NCBI GenBank assembly: GCA_035559715.1
Contig: DATMAW010000236.1
Location: 1 to 20,355, forward strand
DNA: 20,355 nt
From: JACQHC01 sp035559715
Lineage (GTDB): Bacteria > Gemmatimonadota > Gemmatimonadetes > Gemmatimonadales > GWC2-71-9
Direction: 5' to 3'
Positions 1 to 7,142 of the stretch are shown piece by piece; position 1 is the first letter of the stretch; every line of letters begins with the position of its first letter. The notes under the pieces were generated by a model that did no database searches, was not told where the DNA came from, and worked only from the letters and a program-made list of their open reading frames with translations. The position numbers and the translations under genes are program-made.

Positions 1-408
1 CGCGAGCCGCTCCACGCGCTCAGGATGTTCCGCCGCGAACAGGAGCGCGAGGAGCCCGCCCCAGGAGTAACCGAGCAGCGTGGCCCGCTCGAGATTCCAG
101 TGCCCAAGGAGGCCGCGGAGATCCGCAACGTGCTCCCGCCAGCCGACGGGCACTTCTCGTTCGACCGGAGAGCGTCCGCCGCCCCGCTGGTCGTAGTAGC
201 GCAGCCGGCGCCCGCGGGCGAGAAGATCGTATTGCGGCAAGAGATAATCGTGATGGGCCCCAGGACCGCCGTGCAGAACGACGACGTCAGGGCCGGCTCC
301 GATGGCTCGCGTGAAAAGGGAGACGCCGTTGACCCGAACGAGCTCGGAGGTGGCGCGGGACGCTGGATCGGCCGACCGAGGGCGTGACGGTCCTGGACCT
401 GATTGCAA
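1..408 (-). CDS. S33-family alpha/beta hydrolase, proline iminopeptidase-like (3' part beyond left edge)
   Basis: This is the N-terminal 136 codons of an alpha/beta hydrolase that runs off the left edge. The oxyanion-hole motif HGGPG is at residues 46-50, the S33 signature DQRGGGRSP at 73-81, and the nucleophile elbow GYSWGG at 113-118 with Ser115 as the expected catalytic serine. This combination is typical of proline iminopeptidases and related S33 peptidases, which release N-terminal residues from small peptides in the cytoplasm. The catalytic Asp and His lie outside the window, so the exact substrate class is open. I chose a TTG start at 408 because a perfect AGGAGG sits 6 nt upstream; the GTG at 414 would abut that sequence directly. 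The gene follows the GAF-domain gene by 51 nt and is probably its operon partner. Confidence 0.85.
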   Translation of the reverse strand, partial: MQSGPGPSRPRSADPASRATSELVRVNGVSLFTRAIGAGPDVVVLHGGPGAHHDYLLPQYDLLARGRRLRYYDQRGGGRSPVEREVPVGWREHVADLRGLLGHWNLERATLLGYSWGGLLALLFAAEHPERVERLA

Positions 409-414
409 CGTCAC

Positions 415-420
415 CCTCCT
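415..420 (-). promoter_or_regulatory. Ribosome binding site that decides the TTG start of the S33 hydrolase
   Basis: AGGAGG on the minus strand, 6 nt ahead of TTG 408-406. It touches the alternative GTG at 414-412, which argues against that codon as the start. An in-frame TGA just upstream (at about 430) excludes longer versions. Confidence 0.6.
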
Positions 421-459
421 CCGGGTTCGTCACCTTCCTTCAGGACCGCTGCCATCTTC

Positions 460-936
460 TCACAGCAGACTCGCCAGCGCATCCGCGACTTCCCGAACCG
501 CCACCTCGTCCGCCGCCGAGAATCCGGCCGGCACGTCGCTGTCGACGTCAATCTGACCCAGGATCTCCTCACCCCGCCGAATCAGCACCACCAGCTCCGA
601 TTTCGTCTCGAGGTTGCACGCCAGGTAGCCCGGCGCTGCGCGAACGTCCGGGGCGTTGATGTCGCGCCGTTCCGCGACTGCCTGGCCGCAGAGTCCCTTG
701 CCAACGGGAATCCGCCGGTGCTCCGTGTCCCGCCCGTCATGCGCTTCGAGCACCAGGTCGTGTCCGTGCAGCATGTACATGTACACCGATGTGTACGGCG
801 GCCCCGCCGCCCGGATGCGTCGCGCTGCGAGCGCGAGCAGTTCCTGTCGGCCCACGTCGCGGGCGAACGCTCCCTGAAGCGCGCGGACGATCGGTTCCGG
901 CTTGAGGACGGACCCGGCCACTGAAGGATCAGCCAC
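460..936 (-). CDS. GAF-domain protein, free methionine-(R)-sulfoxide reductase (fRMsr) type
   Basis: A 158-residue single-GAF protein. Residues 75-118 match the core of the fRMsr family (E. coli MsrC/YebR): RIPVGKGLCG, then an APGYLAC segment, then SELVVLI. GQIDVDS at 128-134 and a final FSAADE helix also fit. The family reduces free methionine-R-sulfoxide in the cytosol using three cysteines (84, 94 and 118 in E. coli). Here Cys83 and Cys107 keep the spacing of 94 and 118, the latter being the catalytic one. The position of Cys84 is His73, so the resolving chemistry may differ. The GTG start at 936 overlaps the upstream peptidase gene by 8 nt, which suggests translational coupling. A non-catalytic GAF sensor is the alternative, but both retained cysteines argue for an enzyme. 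Confidence 0.8.
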   Translation of the reverse strand: MADPSVAGSVLKPEPIVRALQGAFARDVGRQELLALAARRIRAAGPPYTSVYMYMLHGHDLVLEAHDGRDTEHRRIPVGKGLCGQAVAERRDINAPDVRAAPGYLACNLETKSELVVLIRRGEEILGQIDVDSDVPAGFSAADEVAVREVADALASLL

Positions 937-2212
937 CGCGCTGCGACAGCGTGGCTCGCAGCTCGAGGCGCTGCCCGTCCCGAATCACCACCACGAGGAC
1001 CGAGTCTCCCGGTTTGTGCGCCCGGAGCGCGTCCGTCATCTGGTAGAGATTCGTCACCTCGTGATCACCCAGGCGGACAATGACATCACCAGCCTTGATT
1101 CCGGCAGCCTCGGCCGGACTGCCCGCCCGCACGCCCGTAAGGCGAACGCCGCCCGGCGATTCGCTCATGTCGGGGATCGTGCCGAGGTATGCTCCATAAC
1201 CACCGCCCGCAGCGGGCGGTGGTGGCGGCTCCGCATCAACGAACGACAACGGGCTCTCGCGGGTGGCGAGCGCCCAGGCCAGATCCGCCGCGAGCACGGC
1301 GATCCGCGCCACGCCATCCACGTTGATCTTCGGCGCGTCGTCGGTGGTGCGATGGTAATCCTCGTGCGTGCCGGTGAAGAAGTGCAGAACGGGAATGTCC
1401 GCGGCGTAGAACGACGATTGATCGCTTCGACCGTAGCCGTCACCCGAGCCGGCAATGCTGAGGCCGCTGGTGATCCGCAGCGAATCGATCAACGAAGCAA
1501 ACTCGCGCGCCGTTTCAGTGCCAAACACCGTCACCCGATCACCACGCAGCCTCCCAACCATGTCCAGATTGATCATGGCGAACGTGGACCGGATGGGCAT
1601 TACGGGATGCTTCACGTAGTAGTCCGACCCGAGCAAGCCAAGCTCCTCACCGGTGAACGCGATGAGGATCAGCGCCCGGGCGTTCGGGGCCGTCCGGCCG
1701 CGCAGGTGCCGCGCGATCTCCAACAACGCCACGGTGCCGGAGGCGTTGTCGTCCGCTCCGTTGTGGACGACACCCGTGCTGTCCGGATCCAGGCTGCCGA
1801 AGCCGCCTCGTCCAAGGTGGTCGTAGTGCGCGCCGACCACCACCGCTTCGCCTGCCAGTGCGCCGCGTCCTGGGAGCATCGCCACGACGTTCTTCACGGC
1901 CGCGCCCCCGACGCCGGCGTGAGCCGCCGCCGGAGCACTGGGGTCGATCATGAATGGCTGGAAGAACCCGTCCGTTCCCGCGGGTCGGAGACCGGCAGCC
2001 GCAAACGCGGCCGCGATGTAGCGAGCCGCCGAGTCCAGGCCGGCGGTTCCAACGCCTCTCCCTTCACGGGCATCCGCGGCGAGGTAGGCAAGGTCGGCGG
2101 CGATGCGGTCTCGGGGCTGCTGCGCACGGGCAGGCTGCGTGGACACTACGAGCAGCGCTGCGAGCAGCGTTCGCTTGGCGAGGTAGGTTGTCATAGGGAG
2201 GTACGTTTTCAT
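929..2212 (-). CDS. Secreted M28-family zinc aminopeptidase with C-terminal PDZ domain
   Basis: About 427 residues. A signal peptide (positive start, hydrophobic core, cut near ARA^QQ at about residues 28-31) sends the protein out of the cytoplasm. The peptidase domain carries the M28 two-zinc ligands: HYDHLG (His129, Asp131), NGADDNASG (Asp154/155), FTGEELGLLG (Glu189/190), the Asp of LDMVGR (Asp217), and a late His in DYHRTTDD (His287). A proline/glycine linker at about 327-340 leads to a PDZ domain (about 343-422) with a YLG carboxylate-binding loop. Such enzymes remove N-terminal residues from peptides outside the cytoplasm; the PDZ probably positions substrate or partner. The start is uncertain: ATG 2212, ATG 2194 or upstream codons (ATG 2233, TTG 2251) are possible and none has a good ribosome site. 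I prefer 2212 because AAA follows it. First gene of the operon continuing to the left edge. Confidence 0.92.
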   Translation of the reverse strand: MKTYLPMTTYLAKRTLLAALLVVSTQPARAQQPRDRIAADLAYLAADAREGRGVGTAGLDSAARYIAAAFAAAGLRPAGTDGFFQPFMIDPSAPAAAHAGVGGAAVKNVVAMLPGRGALAGEAVVVGAHYDHLGRGGFGSLDPDSTGVVHNGADDNASGTVALLEIARHLRGRTAPNARALILIAFTGEELGLLGSDYYVKHPVMPIRSTFAMINLDMVGRLRGDRVTVFGTETAREFASLIDSLRITSGLSIAGSGDGYGRSDQSSFYAADIPVLHFFTGTHEDYHRTTDDAPKINVDGVARIAVLAADLAWALATRESPLSFVDAEPPPPPAAGGGYGAYLGTIPDMSESPGGVRLTGVRAGSPAEAAGIKAGDVIVRLGDHEVTNLYQMTDALRAHKPGDSVLVVVIRDGQRLELRATLSQRGG

Positions 2213-2214
2213 AG
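2179..2214 (-). repeat. Adjacent 18-bp imperfect tandem duplication carrying the start codon
   Basis: Two back-to-back minus-strand units, CTATGAAAACGTACCTCC (2214-2197) and CTATGACAACCTACCTCG (2196-2179), agree at 15 of 18 bases. Each holds an ATG, so the peptidase begins MKTYLP-MTTYLA with two potential starts in the same frame. Confidence 0.75.
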
Positions 2215-2323
2215 GAATGAACAAGTAACCCATTGGGCGGTGCGCCGCCAACCACCGTCGCTGGCTCCAGTCACGGGCCGGGGGTAGTATTCTGGTTGCA
2301 TCCCTTCACTGGTACGGCGGCCC

Positions 2324-3115
2324 GTGATCAAGCCGTATCGCCACTGGGTCCGTTTGGTCTTCCCGGCTCTCGCGCTATTGGCGCTGGCCGCGGGCGCCGT
2401 CCGGGCGCAACAGGGTCCCGTTCGCATCACCGGCGTGGTGGTAGATGATCTCACCGGCCAGCCAATCGCCGGGGCTCTGATCGTCATCGTCGGGGCGAAT
2501 GACAGCACCATGGCGAACCGCGACGGCCGGTTCGAATTCTCCGGGCTGGCTGCCGGAGCGTTTGCCCTCGAGGCGCGACAGATCGGATTCCAGCCGGTGC
2601 GTGCCTCGTTCGAGCTTGGCGCCGGCGAGTCCGCAGACATCACCTTCTCGCTCACGGCGCTTGCGACCCCGCTGGAGGAAGTGGTTGTCACCGGCCCGTA
2701 TGTCCATCCGTCCATGGCCGAGTTCAGTCGCCGCAGGTCCGAGGGCCATGGTCATTTCATTACCCGCGAGGACATCGAACGCGAGCAACCGATGCTCCTG
2801 AGTGACCTGTTCGATCAGATTCCCGGCGTGCGTCTCGAATGCAAGTACGGACGTCAGTGCTGGATCGACATGGGACGGTCCCAGCCGTCCATGGTGGGGA
2901 AGCCGGTCTGTCACGTGCAGTATTTCGTGGACGGTGTGCGGTACGGCACCGCGGCGGAAGAAGTGGACATCAACTCCTTCCGCCCGGAAGACATCGAAGG
3001 CATCGAGATCTATCGCGGCGCATCGAGCGTCCCATCGCGATACACCGGGCGCGACGCGCGATGCGGCGTGGTGTTGATCTGGTTGCGGATTGGGCGACCG
3101 CGCCTCAGGCCTTGA
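2324..3115 (+). CDS. Secreted carboxypeptidase-regulatory-like / TonB-plug domain protein without a barrel
   Basis: 263 residues. A signal peptide ends near VRA^QQ (about residue 28). Residues 33-115 form a carboxypeptidase-regulatory-like beta-sandwich (TGVVVDDLTGQPIAGALI, then DGRFEFSGL). Residues 118-256 resemble a TonB-receptor plug: LEEVVVTG, a FITREDIE helix, LLSDLFDQIPGVRL, and EDIEGIEIYRG. The protein ends there, so the 22-stranded barrel of a true TonB-dependent receptor is absent. Four cysteines (173, 179, 196, 247) sit in the plug part and could form two disulfides outside the cytoplasm. Such short proteins are common in Gemmatimonadota genomes as I recall them; no function is established that I know of. 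The start is GTG with a weak GGCGG upstream. The 3' end overlaps the convergent acyl-CoA dehydrogenase gene by 11 bp. It is divergent from the M28 gene with 111 bp between. Confidence 0.85.
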   Translation: MIKPYRHWVRLVFPALALLALAAGAVRAQQGPVRITGVVVDDLTGQPIAGALIVIVGANDSTMANRDGRFEFSGLAAGAFALEARQIGFQPVRASFELGAGESADITFSLTALATPLEEVVVTGPYVHPSMAEFSRRRSEGHGHFITREDIEREQPMLLSDLFDQIPGVRLECKYGRQCWIDMGRSQPSMVGKPVCHVQYFVDGVRYGTAAEEVDINSFRPEDIEGIEIYRGASSVPSRYTGRDARCGVVLIWLRIGRPRLRP

Positions 3116-4265
3116 GGAGCAGCTTCGCGATCGTCTGCAGCTGCATGTTGCTCGTCCCCTCGTAAATCGCCCCGATCTTCGCGTCGCGATAGAACTTTTC
3201 CACGGGGTACTCCTTGGTGTACCCGTACCCCCCGAACAGCTCGACGCAGAGACTCGTGACGCGTTCGGCGGCCTGGGAGGAGAACAACTTGGCCATGGCC
3301 GCTTCCTTCGTGTAGGGCTGGCCGGCGTCGCGCAATCGTGCCGCGTTGTACACCATGAGGCGCGCCGCTTCGAGGTCCGTGGCGGCCTGCGCGAGCTGGA
3401 ACTGCACGGCCTGAAACTCCGCAATCGGTTTCCCGAACTGCTGGCGCTCGCGCACGTATTTCAACGCAGCCTCCAGGGCGCCTCGCGCCACGCCGATCAT
3501 CTGCGCTCCGATCCCGATGCGGCCCCCGTTCAGCGTCTCAATGGCCACCTTGTAGCCCTGCCCAACTTCGCCCAACACGTTCTCGGCGGGCACGAGGCAG
3601 TTCTCGAGAATCAGCTCCGTGGTGCTCGAAGCGCGGATGCCGAGCTTGTCCTCTTTCTTGCCGACACTGAAGCCGGGGAAGTCGCGCTCGACGACGAACG
3701 CCGTGATCCCCTTGTATCCCTTGGCCGGGTCCACGGTGGCAAACACGATGAAGATGTCCGCTTCGGCCCCGTTGGTGATCCACATCTTGCGGCCCGTGAG
3801 CGTCCAGGCCCCGTCCGAGGGCTGCGCGCGCGTCGTGAGACTGAAGGCGTCCGACCCCGAACCGGGTTCGGACAGCGCGTAGGCCCCCACGACGCCGGCG
3901 GCGAGGCGTGTGAGATAGCGGCGCTTCAGGTCTTCACTGCCCCAGAGGGAGAGCGGGGCATTGGCCAACGTATTCTGCACGTCCACCAGGATCGCGGTGG
4001 ACGCGTCCACGGCGGACAGCTCCTCTACCGCGAGCACGGTCATGAAGAACGTTCCGCCGGCGCCGCCGTACGCCGAGTCCACGTCAATCCCCATCAACCC
4101 CAGCTCGGCGAACCTGGGAATCAGTTCGCGGTCGAACGCGCCCGCTCGCTCCATCGCTCCCACGCGTGGCGCCACTTCCGCAGCGGCGAAATCGCGCACG
4201 GCGTCGCGGAACATCTGCTCGTCGTCGGACAAGCTCGTGAGTGCGCGTGGCGGGATTTCGGTCAC
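3105..4265 (-). CDS. Acyl-CoA dehydrogenase (short/branched-chain type)
   Basis: 386 residues, a usual length for soluble acyl-CoA dehydrogenases, which introduce the alpha-beta double bond into acyl-CoA using FAD and pass electrons to ETF. The helical N-domain starts at SDDEQMFRDAVRDF. The FAD/substrate signature ALSEPGSGSDA is at 130-140, followed by WITNGAEADIFIVFA. The C-terminal helical domain has QQFGKPI at 275-281, GGYGYTKEYPVEKFYRD, and IYEGTS with Glu369, the position of the catalytic base in short- and medium-chain enzymes. I chose GTG 4265, which gives a normal N-terminus; a TTG at 4325 would add 20 unusual residues and overlap pilX. No ribosome site is evident. The gene is 13 nt behind pilX and likely shares its transcript, which is odd for a catabolic enzyme. 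Exact acyl substrate unknown. Confidence 0.93.
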   Translation of the reverse strand: MTEIPPRALTSLSDDEQMFRDAVRDFAAAEVAPRVGAMERAGAFDRELIPRFAELGLMGIDVDSAYGGAGGTFFMTVLAVEELSAVDASTAILVDVQNTLANAPLSLWGSEDLKRRYLTRLAAGVVGAYALSEPGSGSDAFSLTTRAQPSDGAWTLTGRKMWITNGAEADIFIVFATVDPAKGYKGITAFVVERDFPGFSVGKKEDKLGIRASSTTELILENCLVPAENVLGEVGQGYKVAIETLNGGRIGIGAQMIGVARGALEAALKYVRERQQFGKPIAEFQAVQFQLAQAATDLEAARLMVYNAARLRDAGQPYTKEAAMAKLFSSQAAERVTSLCVELFGGYGYTKEYPVEKFYRDAKIGAIYEGTSNMQLQTIAKLLLKA

Positions 4266-4278
4266 GTGAGAATCAGCG

Positions 4279-5340
4279 TCAGTAGCTCGCCCAGTTGTCC
4301 ACGTAGGCGTTGCGGACAGGCACAAATCCGGTCATCCGAGTCAATGTGTTGCGGACGTAGCAGGACCAATAGTCGATATGGTACTGCCGGCTGCCAACGC
4401 CCCCGATATCACCGCGCGGAGGCGGCGTGCCCGTCAGCTGTTCGGCAAGGCCGCTCATGACGATGCCGTTGAAATGCGTGTGGGAGGAGTTGAAGATGAT
4501 CTGGCCACCCACCAGCACCACGCCGTACCAGTATGCGTAGCTGCCACTGGTCGTGAGATCGCCGGTTACGACGAGCATGCCGGTACCCCACGCGTTCGAC
4601 AGCGTAGCGTTCCCCCGCACCAGGTGTGAGCCCCAATCCCACACCCCGGTTTGCATGCCGTTATAGTCGGGGACGAATCCACCGCCTGTCATTGCCGCCC
4701 AATTGACCCCGGTCGTGTCCGCCACGTGATCTCCCGATCCCGACACCACGACCCCCGGAGATCCGGAGTAACTGCCGAAGTTCAAGCTGGATCCCGATGA
4801 CCCCCGGACACCAGGGATGTTCGGGTCAACGGCGCACTGATCTACCCCCTGAATGCGGACCCCGCCGCCCGGGTTCAGGGCCCGGATGCCATTCGCGGCG
4901 GTGAATGCACCCACGCGCCTCAGGCGACCCGAGGTGGTCTGCCAGTATCCGAATTGCGCGACCGTGCGCACGCCCTGCGGCGTGGCTCCGGCGGTGGGGA
5001 CGATAGCGTACCCGGTGGAGCGAACCACGTACATCTGGTCCGCCGTCGTGTCAGCCGGCCGCTGCACGATCCAGGCGCGCACGTCGGCGTAGCCGCCCGT
5101 CACGTTGTAGCGCACCGAGTCCCCGTGGGGCGGCCGCGAGGTGCGACTCCCCAGGTACCGCTGCAAGCCGCTTTGCGCCACTTGCAGGGCGTTTACGGCA
5201 TCGCTGGTGCCCACGGCGATCGAGCGTTCGGCGCCGATGCGCGCAAACGACGCGGCCAGCGTGATCGTGAGCAGGGTCACGACGAAGATCGTGACCGGCA
5301 GTGCCACGCCGCGTTCGTTGGCAGCCCGGCGCAGTGTCAT
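4279..5340 (-). CDS. pilX: PilX-like minor pilin / pilus assembly protein
   Basis: 353 residues. The N-terminus is positive (MTLRR), then ERGVALPVTIFVVTLLTITL forms one membrane segment (about residues 12-34), followed by GAERSIAVGTSDAVNALQVAQSGLQRYL. This is the PilX N-terminal pattern, with the alanine-rich helix marking a pilin-like spine. The rest is a large Gly/Ser/Thr-rich extracellular domain without a family I can name. By analogy with Pseudomonas and Neisseria, PilX is part of the minor-pilin tip complex that primes type IV pilus assembly. The ATG at 5340 overlaps the pilW stop as ATGA, so translation is coupled. Open frame extends upstream to 5805, but that part lies over pilW and has low-quality composition. 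Confidence 0.82.
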   Translation of the reverse strand: MTLRRAANERGVALPVTIFVVTLLTITLAASFARIGAERSIAVGTSDAVNALQVAQSGLQRYLGSRTSRPPHGDSVRYNVTGGYADVRAWIVQRPADTTADQMYVVRSTGYAIVPTAGATPQGVRTVAQFGYWQTTSGRLRRVGAFTAANGIRALNPGGGVRIQGVDQCAVDPNIPGVRGSSGSSLNFGSYSGSPGVVVSGSGDHVADTTGVNWAAMTGGGFVPDYNGMQTGVWDWGSHLVRGNATLSNAWGTGMLVVTGDLTTSGSYAYWYGVVLVGGQIIFNSSHTHFNGIVMSGLAEQLTGTPPPRGDIGGVGSRQYHIDYWSCYVRNTLTRMTGFVPVRNAYVDNWASY

Positions 5341-6158
5341 CGTTGGTTGAGGAACGCGACGTGGGTGGTCATGTCGAACGTCTGGTACCTCGATTCGCCC
5401 TGCGGCGTGTAGTCGCTGGCGCCCACCAGTCTGATCTGGAGCCCGCGAACCGAGTCGAGCACCGCGGGAACCGTGCTGCTCGGCGTGAGACGCGGTCCCA
5501 GAAGGAAGCGAAAACTCGCGGCCGTATCGAACGGCGCCACGATTTCCTCTGCCGCGGCATTGCCGGCCCGGCGCCACAGCGCGCGGCGGCCGGGCATGTC
5601 TGCGGAGTTGCCAAAGCGATAGGTTACCGTTTGATAGAGATAGAACAGTCGTCCCGGCTGCCCCAGGTTCGGTCGGCTGATCGCCACCAGCTGTCCACCG
5701 GGGATGACCTTGATGCTGTCCTGATCGCACGTGGTCTGCGAGCTGGACCCCGTGATCGAGATGACGCCCGTCACGAAGTTGTAGTTCCCCAGGTCGTCGA
5801 GCCATGCGACACCCTCGAGTGCCGCTCCGGCATACATGGCCGAGTCATATGGCATCAAGGATGCAATCGTGTTGGGGGGGACGGTGCGGCACAGCACCCC
5901 GAAGGCCACCGGTACCCGCACGCGCACGCTATCTCGCGCCACGGCGATCACCCCGCCGTTGGACACGCCGCGCAGCTCGGCGAGCATCGTGTTCATGGCG
6001 GCGCGCGCTGATTCCCGCGCACTCAACATCGCGTCCTGGCGGCTCACGAAGCGGGAGTTGTTGATGAGAATCCTGGCCAGGGCCGAACCCAGGATGGCCA
6101 TCACGACCATTGTCACGAGTAATTCCGTGAGCGTGAATCCTCGCGAGCGGCCGATCAC
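5337..6158 (-). CDS. pilW: PilW-like minor prepilin
   Basis: 273 residues with a class III prepilin leader: VIGRSRG, then FTLTELLVTMVVMAILGSAL. The prepilin peptidase would cut between Gly7 and Phe8, and Glu at mature position +5 is present. After the hydrophobic helix comes RQDAMLSARESARAAMNTMLAELRGV, the usual PilW-type helix extension, then a beta-rich globular domain. The protein would sit in the inner membrane before being built into the pilus tip. The GTG start at 6158 overlaps the pilV stop as GTGA and makes the leader a normal 7 residues; longer versions would bury the leader internally. Distinction from other type II/IV minor pseudopilins (GspJ) rests on gene order and size. Confidence 0.85.
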   Translation of the reverse strand: MIGRSRGFTLTELLVTMVVMAILGSALARILINNSRFVSRQDAMLSARESARAAMNTMLAELRGVSNGGVIAVARDSVRVRVPVAFGVLCRTVPPNTIASLMPYDSAMYAGAALEGVAWLDDLGNYNFVTGVISITGSSSQTTCDQDSIKVIPGGQLVAISRPNLGQPGRLFYLYQTVTYRFGNSADMPGRRALWRRAGNAAAEEIVAPFDTAASFRFLLGPRLTPSSTVPAVLDSVRGLQIRLVGASDYTPQGESRYQTFDMTTHVAFLNQR

Positions 6159-6556
6159 TGGATGGGCAACGGCAGCTGGGGCTTGGCGCGATCCACGACC
6201 AACGTCTCCGGAGGCGCCACGAGGTTGCCGGTGGACGTGAGCACGACGGTGATCCGCTTGAGCTTGGTGGTGACGGTCTGCACCGTAAGACACCGGGAAT
6301 ACGTAAGCTGCCCGGTTGTCTCTGTCACACACCCCACGGCCGCGCCCAGGCTGTCCCACGGCAAGCCTTCCACGTAGGCCTGGGCCTTCTGGGCCGCCGC
6401 GCTGCGATACGACAAGGCCGCGGACCGTCGCGTTTGAAGACTCACCTGGAACATGAGACCACCCAGGGCGACCAGCACGACGGACAGGATGCCGAGGGCG
6501 ATGAGGACTTCCACGAGCGTGACGCCCGCTTCCGCCGTTCCGTTGTCACGGGACAC
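6155..6556 (-). CDS. pilV: PilV/GspI-like minor prepilin
   Basis: 133 residues. The leader ends at Gly11, followed by VTLVEVLIALGILSVVLVAL, giving cleavage Gly11-Val12 and Glu16 at mature position +5. The hydrophobic helix continues into a short globular domain with two cysteines (GCVTETTG and SRCLTV) that could pair outside the membrane. Length and order place it as PilV of a type IV pilus minor-pilin set; GspI of a type II secretion system is the alternative. The GTG start at 6556 overlaps the 3' end of the upstream prepilin gene by 11 nt, and its own stop overlaps pilW. Confidence 0.83.
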   Translation of the reverse strand: MSRDNGTAEAGVTLVEVLIALGILSVVLVALGGLMFQVSLQTRRSAALSYRSAAAQKAQAYVEGLPWDSLGAAVGCVTETTGQLTYSRCLTVQTVTTKLKRITVVLTSTGNLVAPPETLVVDRAKPQLPLPIQ

Positions 6557-6989
6557 GGATCACGCGCACCTGCCCGGCGCGGGTGACCCGCACCTGCCGC
6601 CGGTATCCCAGGAGCCCCAGCGTGAAGGTCGTGGTGGCCGTCGCCACACCGTTGGGAAACATCTCGATGAAGGGCGACGTCGCCGTGAACTCGTCCAGGA
6701 GAAACTCCGTGCCGCTTCCGAAGAACCGCTGCCGGTAAACGGTGGCGGTGTCCCGTTCTCGGATCACGTATCCCTTCAGCGACTCGTTGATCACCAGTGC
6801 CACCGGCTCCCGTTGGCGTACCGCGAGCATCTGAGCATACTGAAGATCCGTGGCCAGCACCGTGGCTGCCCGCTGAACCCGAGCGTGGTCGAGCGCCGGA
6901 CTGAGCCGCGTGTACGCGATGGACAGCAGCACGCCGAACACGACGATCACGACGAGCAGTTCAACGATGGTGTAGCCGCGCGCCTTCAT
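6546..6989 (-). CDS. fimT: GspH/FimT-family minor prepilin
   Basis: 147 residues, first gene of the pilin operon. The leader MKARG is followed by YTIVELLVVIVVFGVLLSIA, with cleavage Gly5-Tyr6 and Glu10 at mature +5. Tyr in place of Phe at +1 is tolerated in the family. After the helix comes LATDLQYAQMLAVRQREPVALVI, the typical GspH/FimT helix-to-strand segment, and a beta-rich end. FimT-type minor pilins sit at the pilus tip and in some bacteria bind DNA for uptake; whether that applies here cannot be told. ATG 6989 is well placed; the only purine tract, AAGGGG, lies 13 nt upstream and is far for a ribosome site. Coupled to pilV by an 11-nt overlap. Confidence 0.86.
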   Translation of the reverse strand: MKARGYTIVELLVVIVVFGVLLSIAYTRLSPALDHARVQRAATVLATDLQYAQMLAVRQREPVALVINESLKGYVIRERDTATVYRQRFFGSGTEFLLDEFTATSPFIEMFPNGVATATTTFTLGLLGYRRQVRVTRAGQVRVIRVP

Positions 6990-7093
6990 TCGGTGATGCG
7001 TGCCCCTTCGGTGCGAGGAGCGGCAAAGCCCATGCCGGGCCAGGGCGCCGTGACTCCAGCGGACGAATCACAGCCACGGCAAGATAATGTGTT

Positions 7094-7111
7094 GCCTTGT
7101 AAGGCGTTATA
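7094..7111 (-). promoter_or_regulatory. Possible promoter element with short inverted repeat ahead of the pilin operon
   Basis: In the 153-bp gap before fimT, the minus strand reads TATAAC (7111-7106), 5 of 6 matches to a sigma-70 -10 box, followed at once by GCCTTACAAGGC (7105-7094), an inverted repeat with 5-bp arms. I see no good -35 box, so this is weak. The rest of 6990-7142 holds nothing else that I can name. Confidence 0.3.
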
Positions 7112-7142
7112 CGATTCCCGGCAGGTTGGCGGAGCGGACTCG

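Noticed and set aside
902..2287. Long plus-strand open frame opposite the M28 peptidase gene
   Set aside because: No family match; the minus strand carries complete catalytic motifs.
3090..4460. Long plus-strand open frame opposite the acyl-CoA dehydrogenase gene
   Set aside because: Antisense of a recognised gene, with no domain and skewed composition.
5341..5805. N-terminal extension of PilX
   Set aside because: The frame is open but lies over pilW and reads as low-complexity Arg/Gly/His. ATG 5340 with the ATGA overlap explains the true start.
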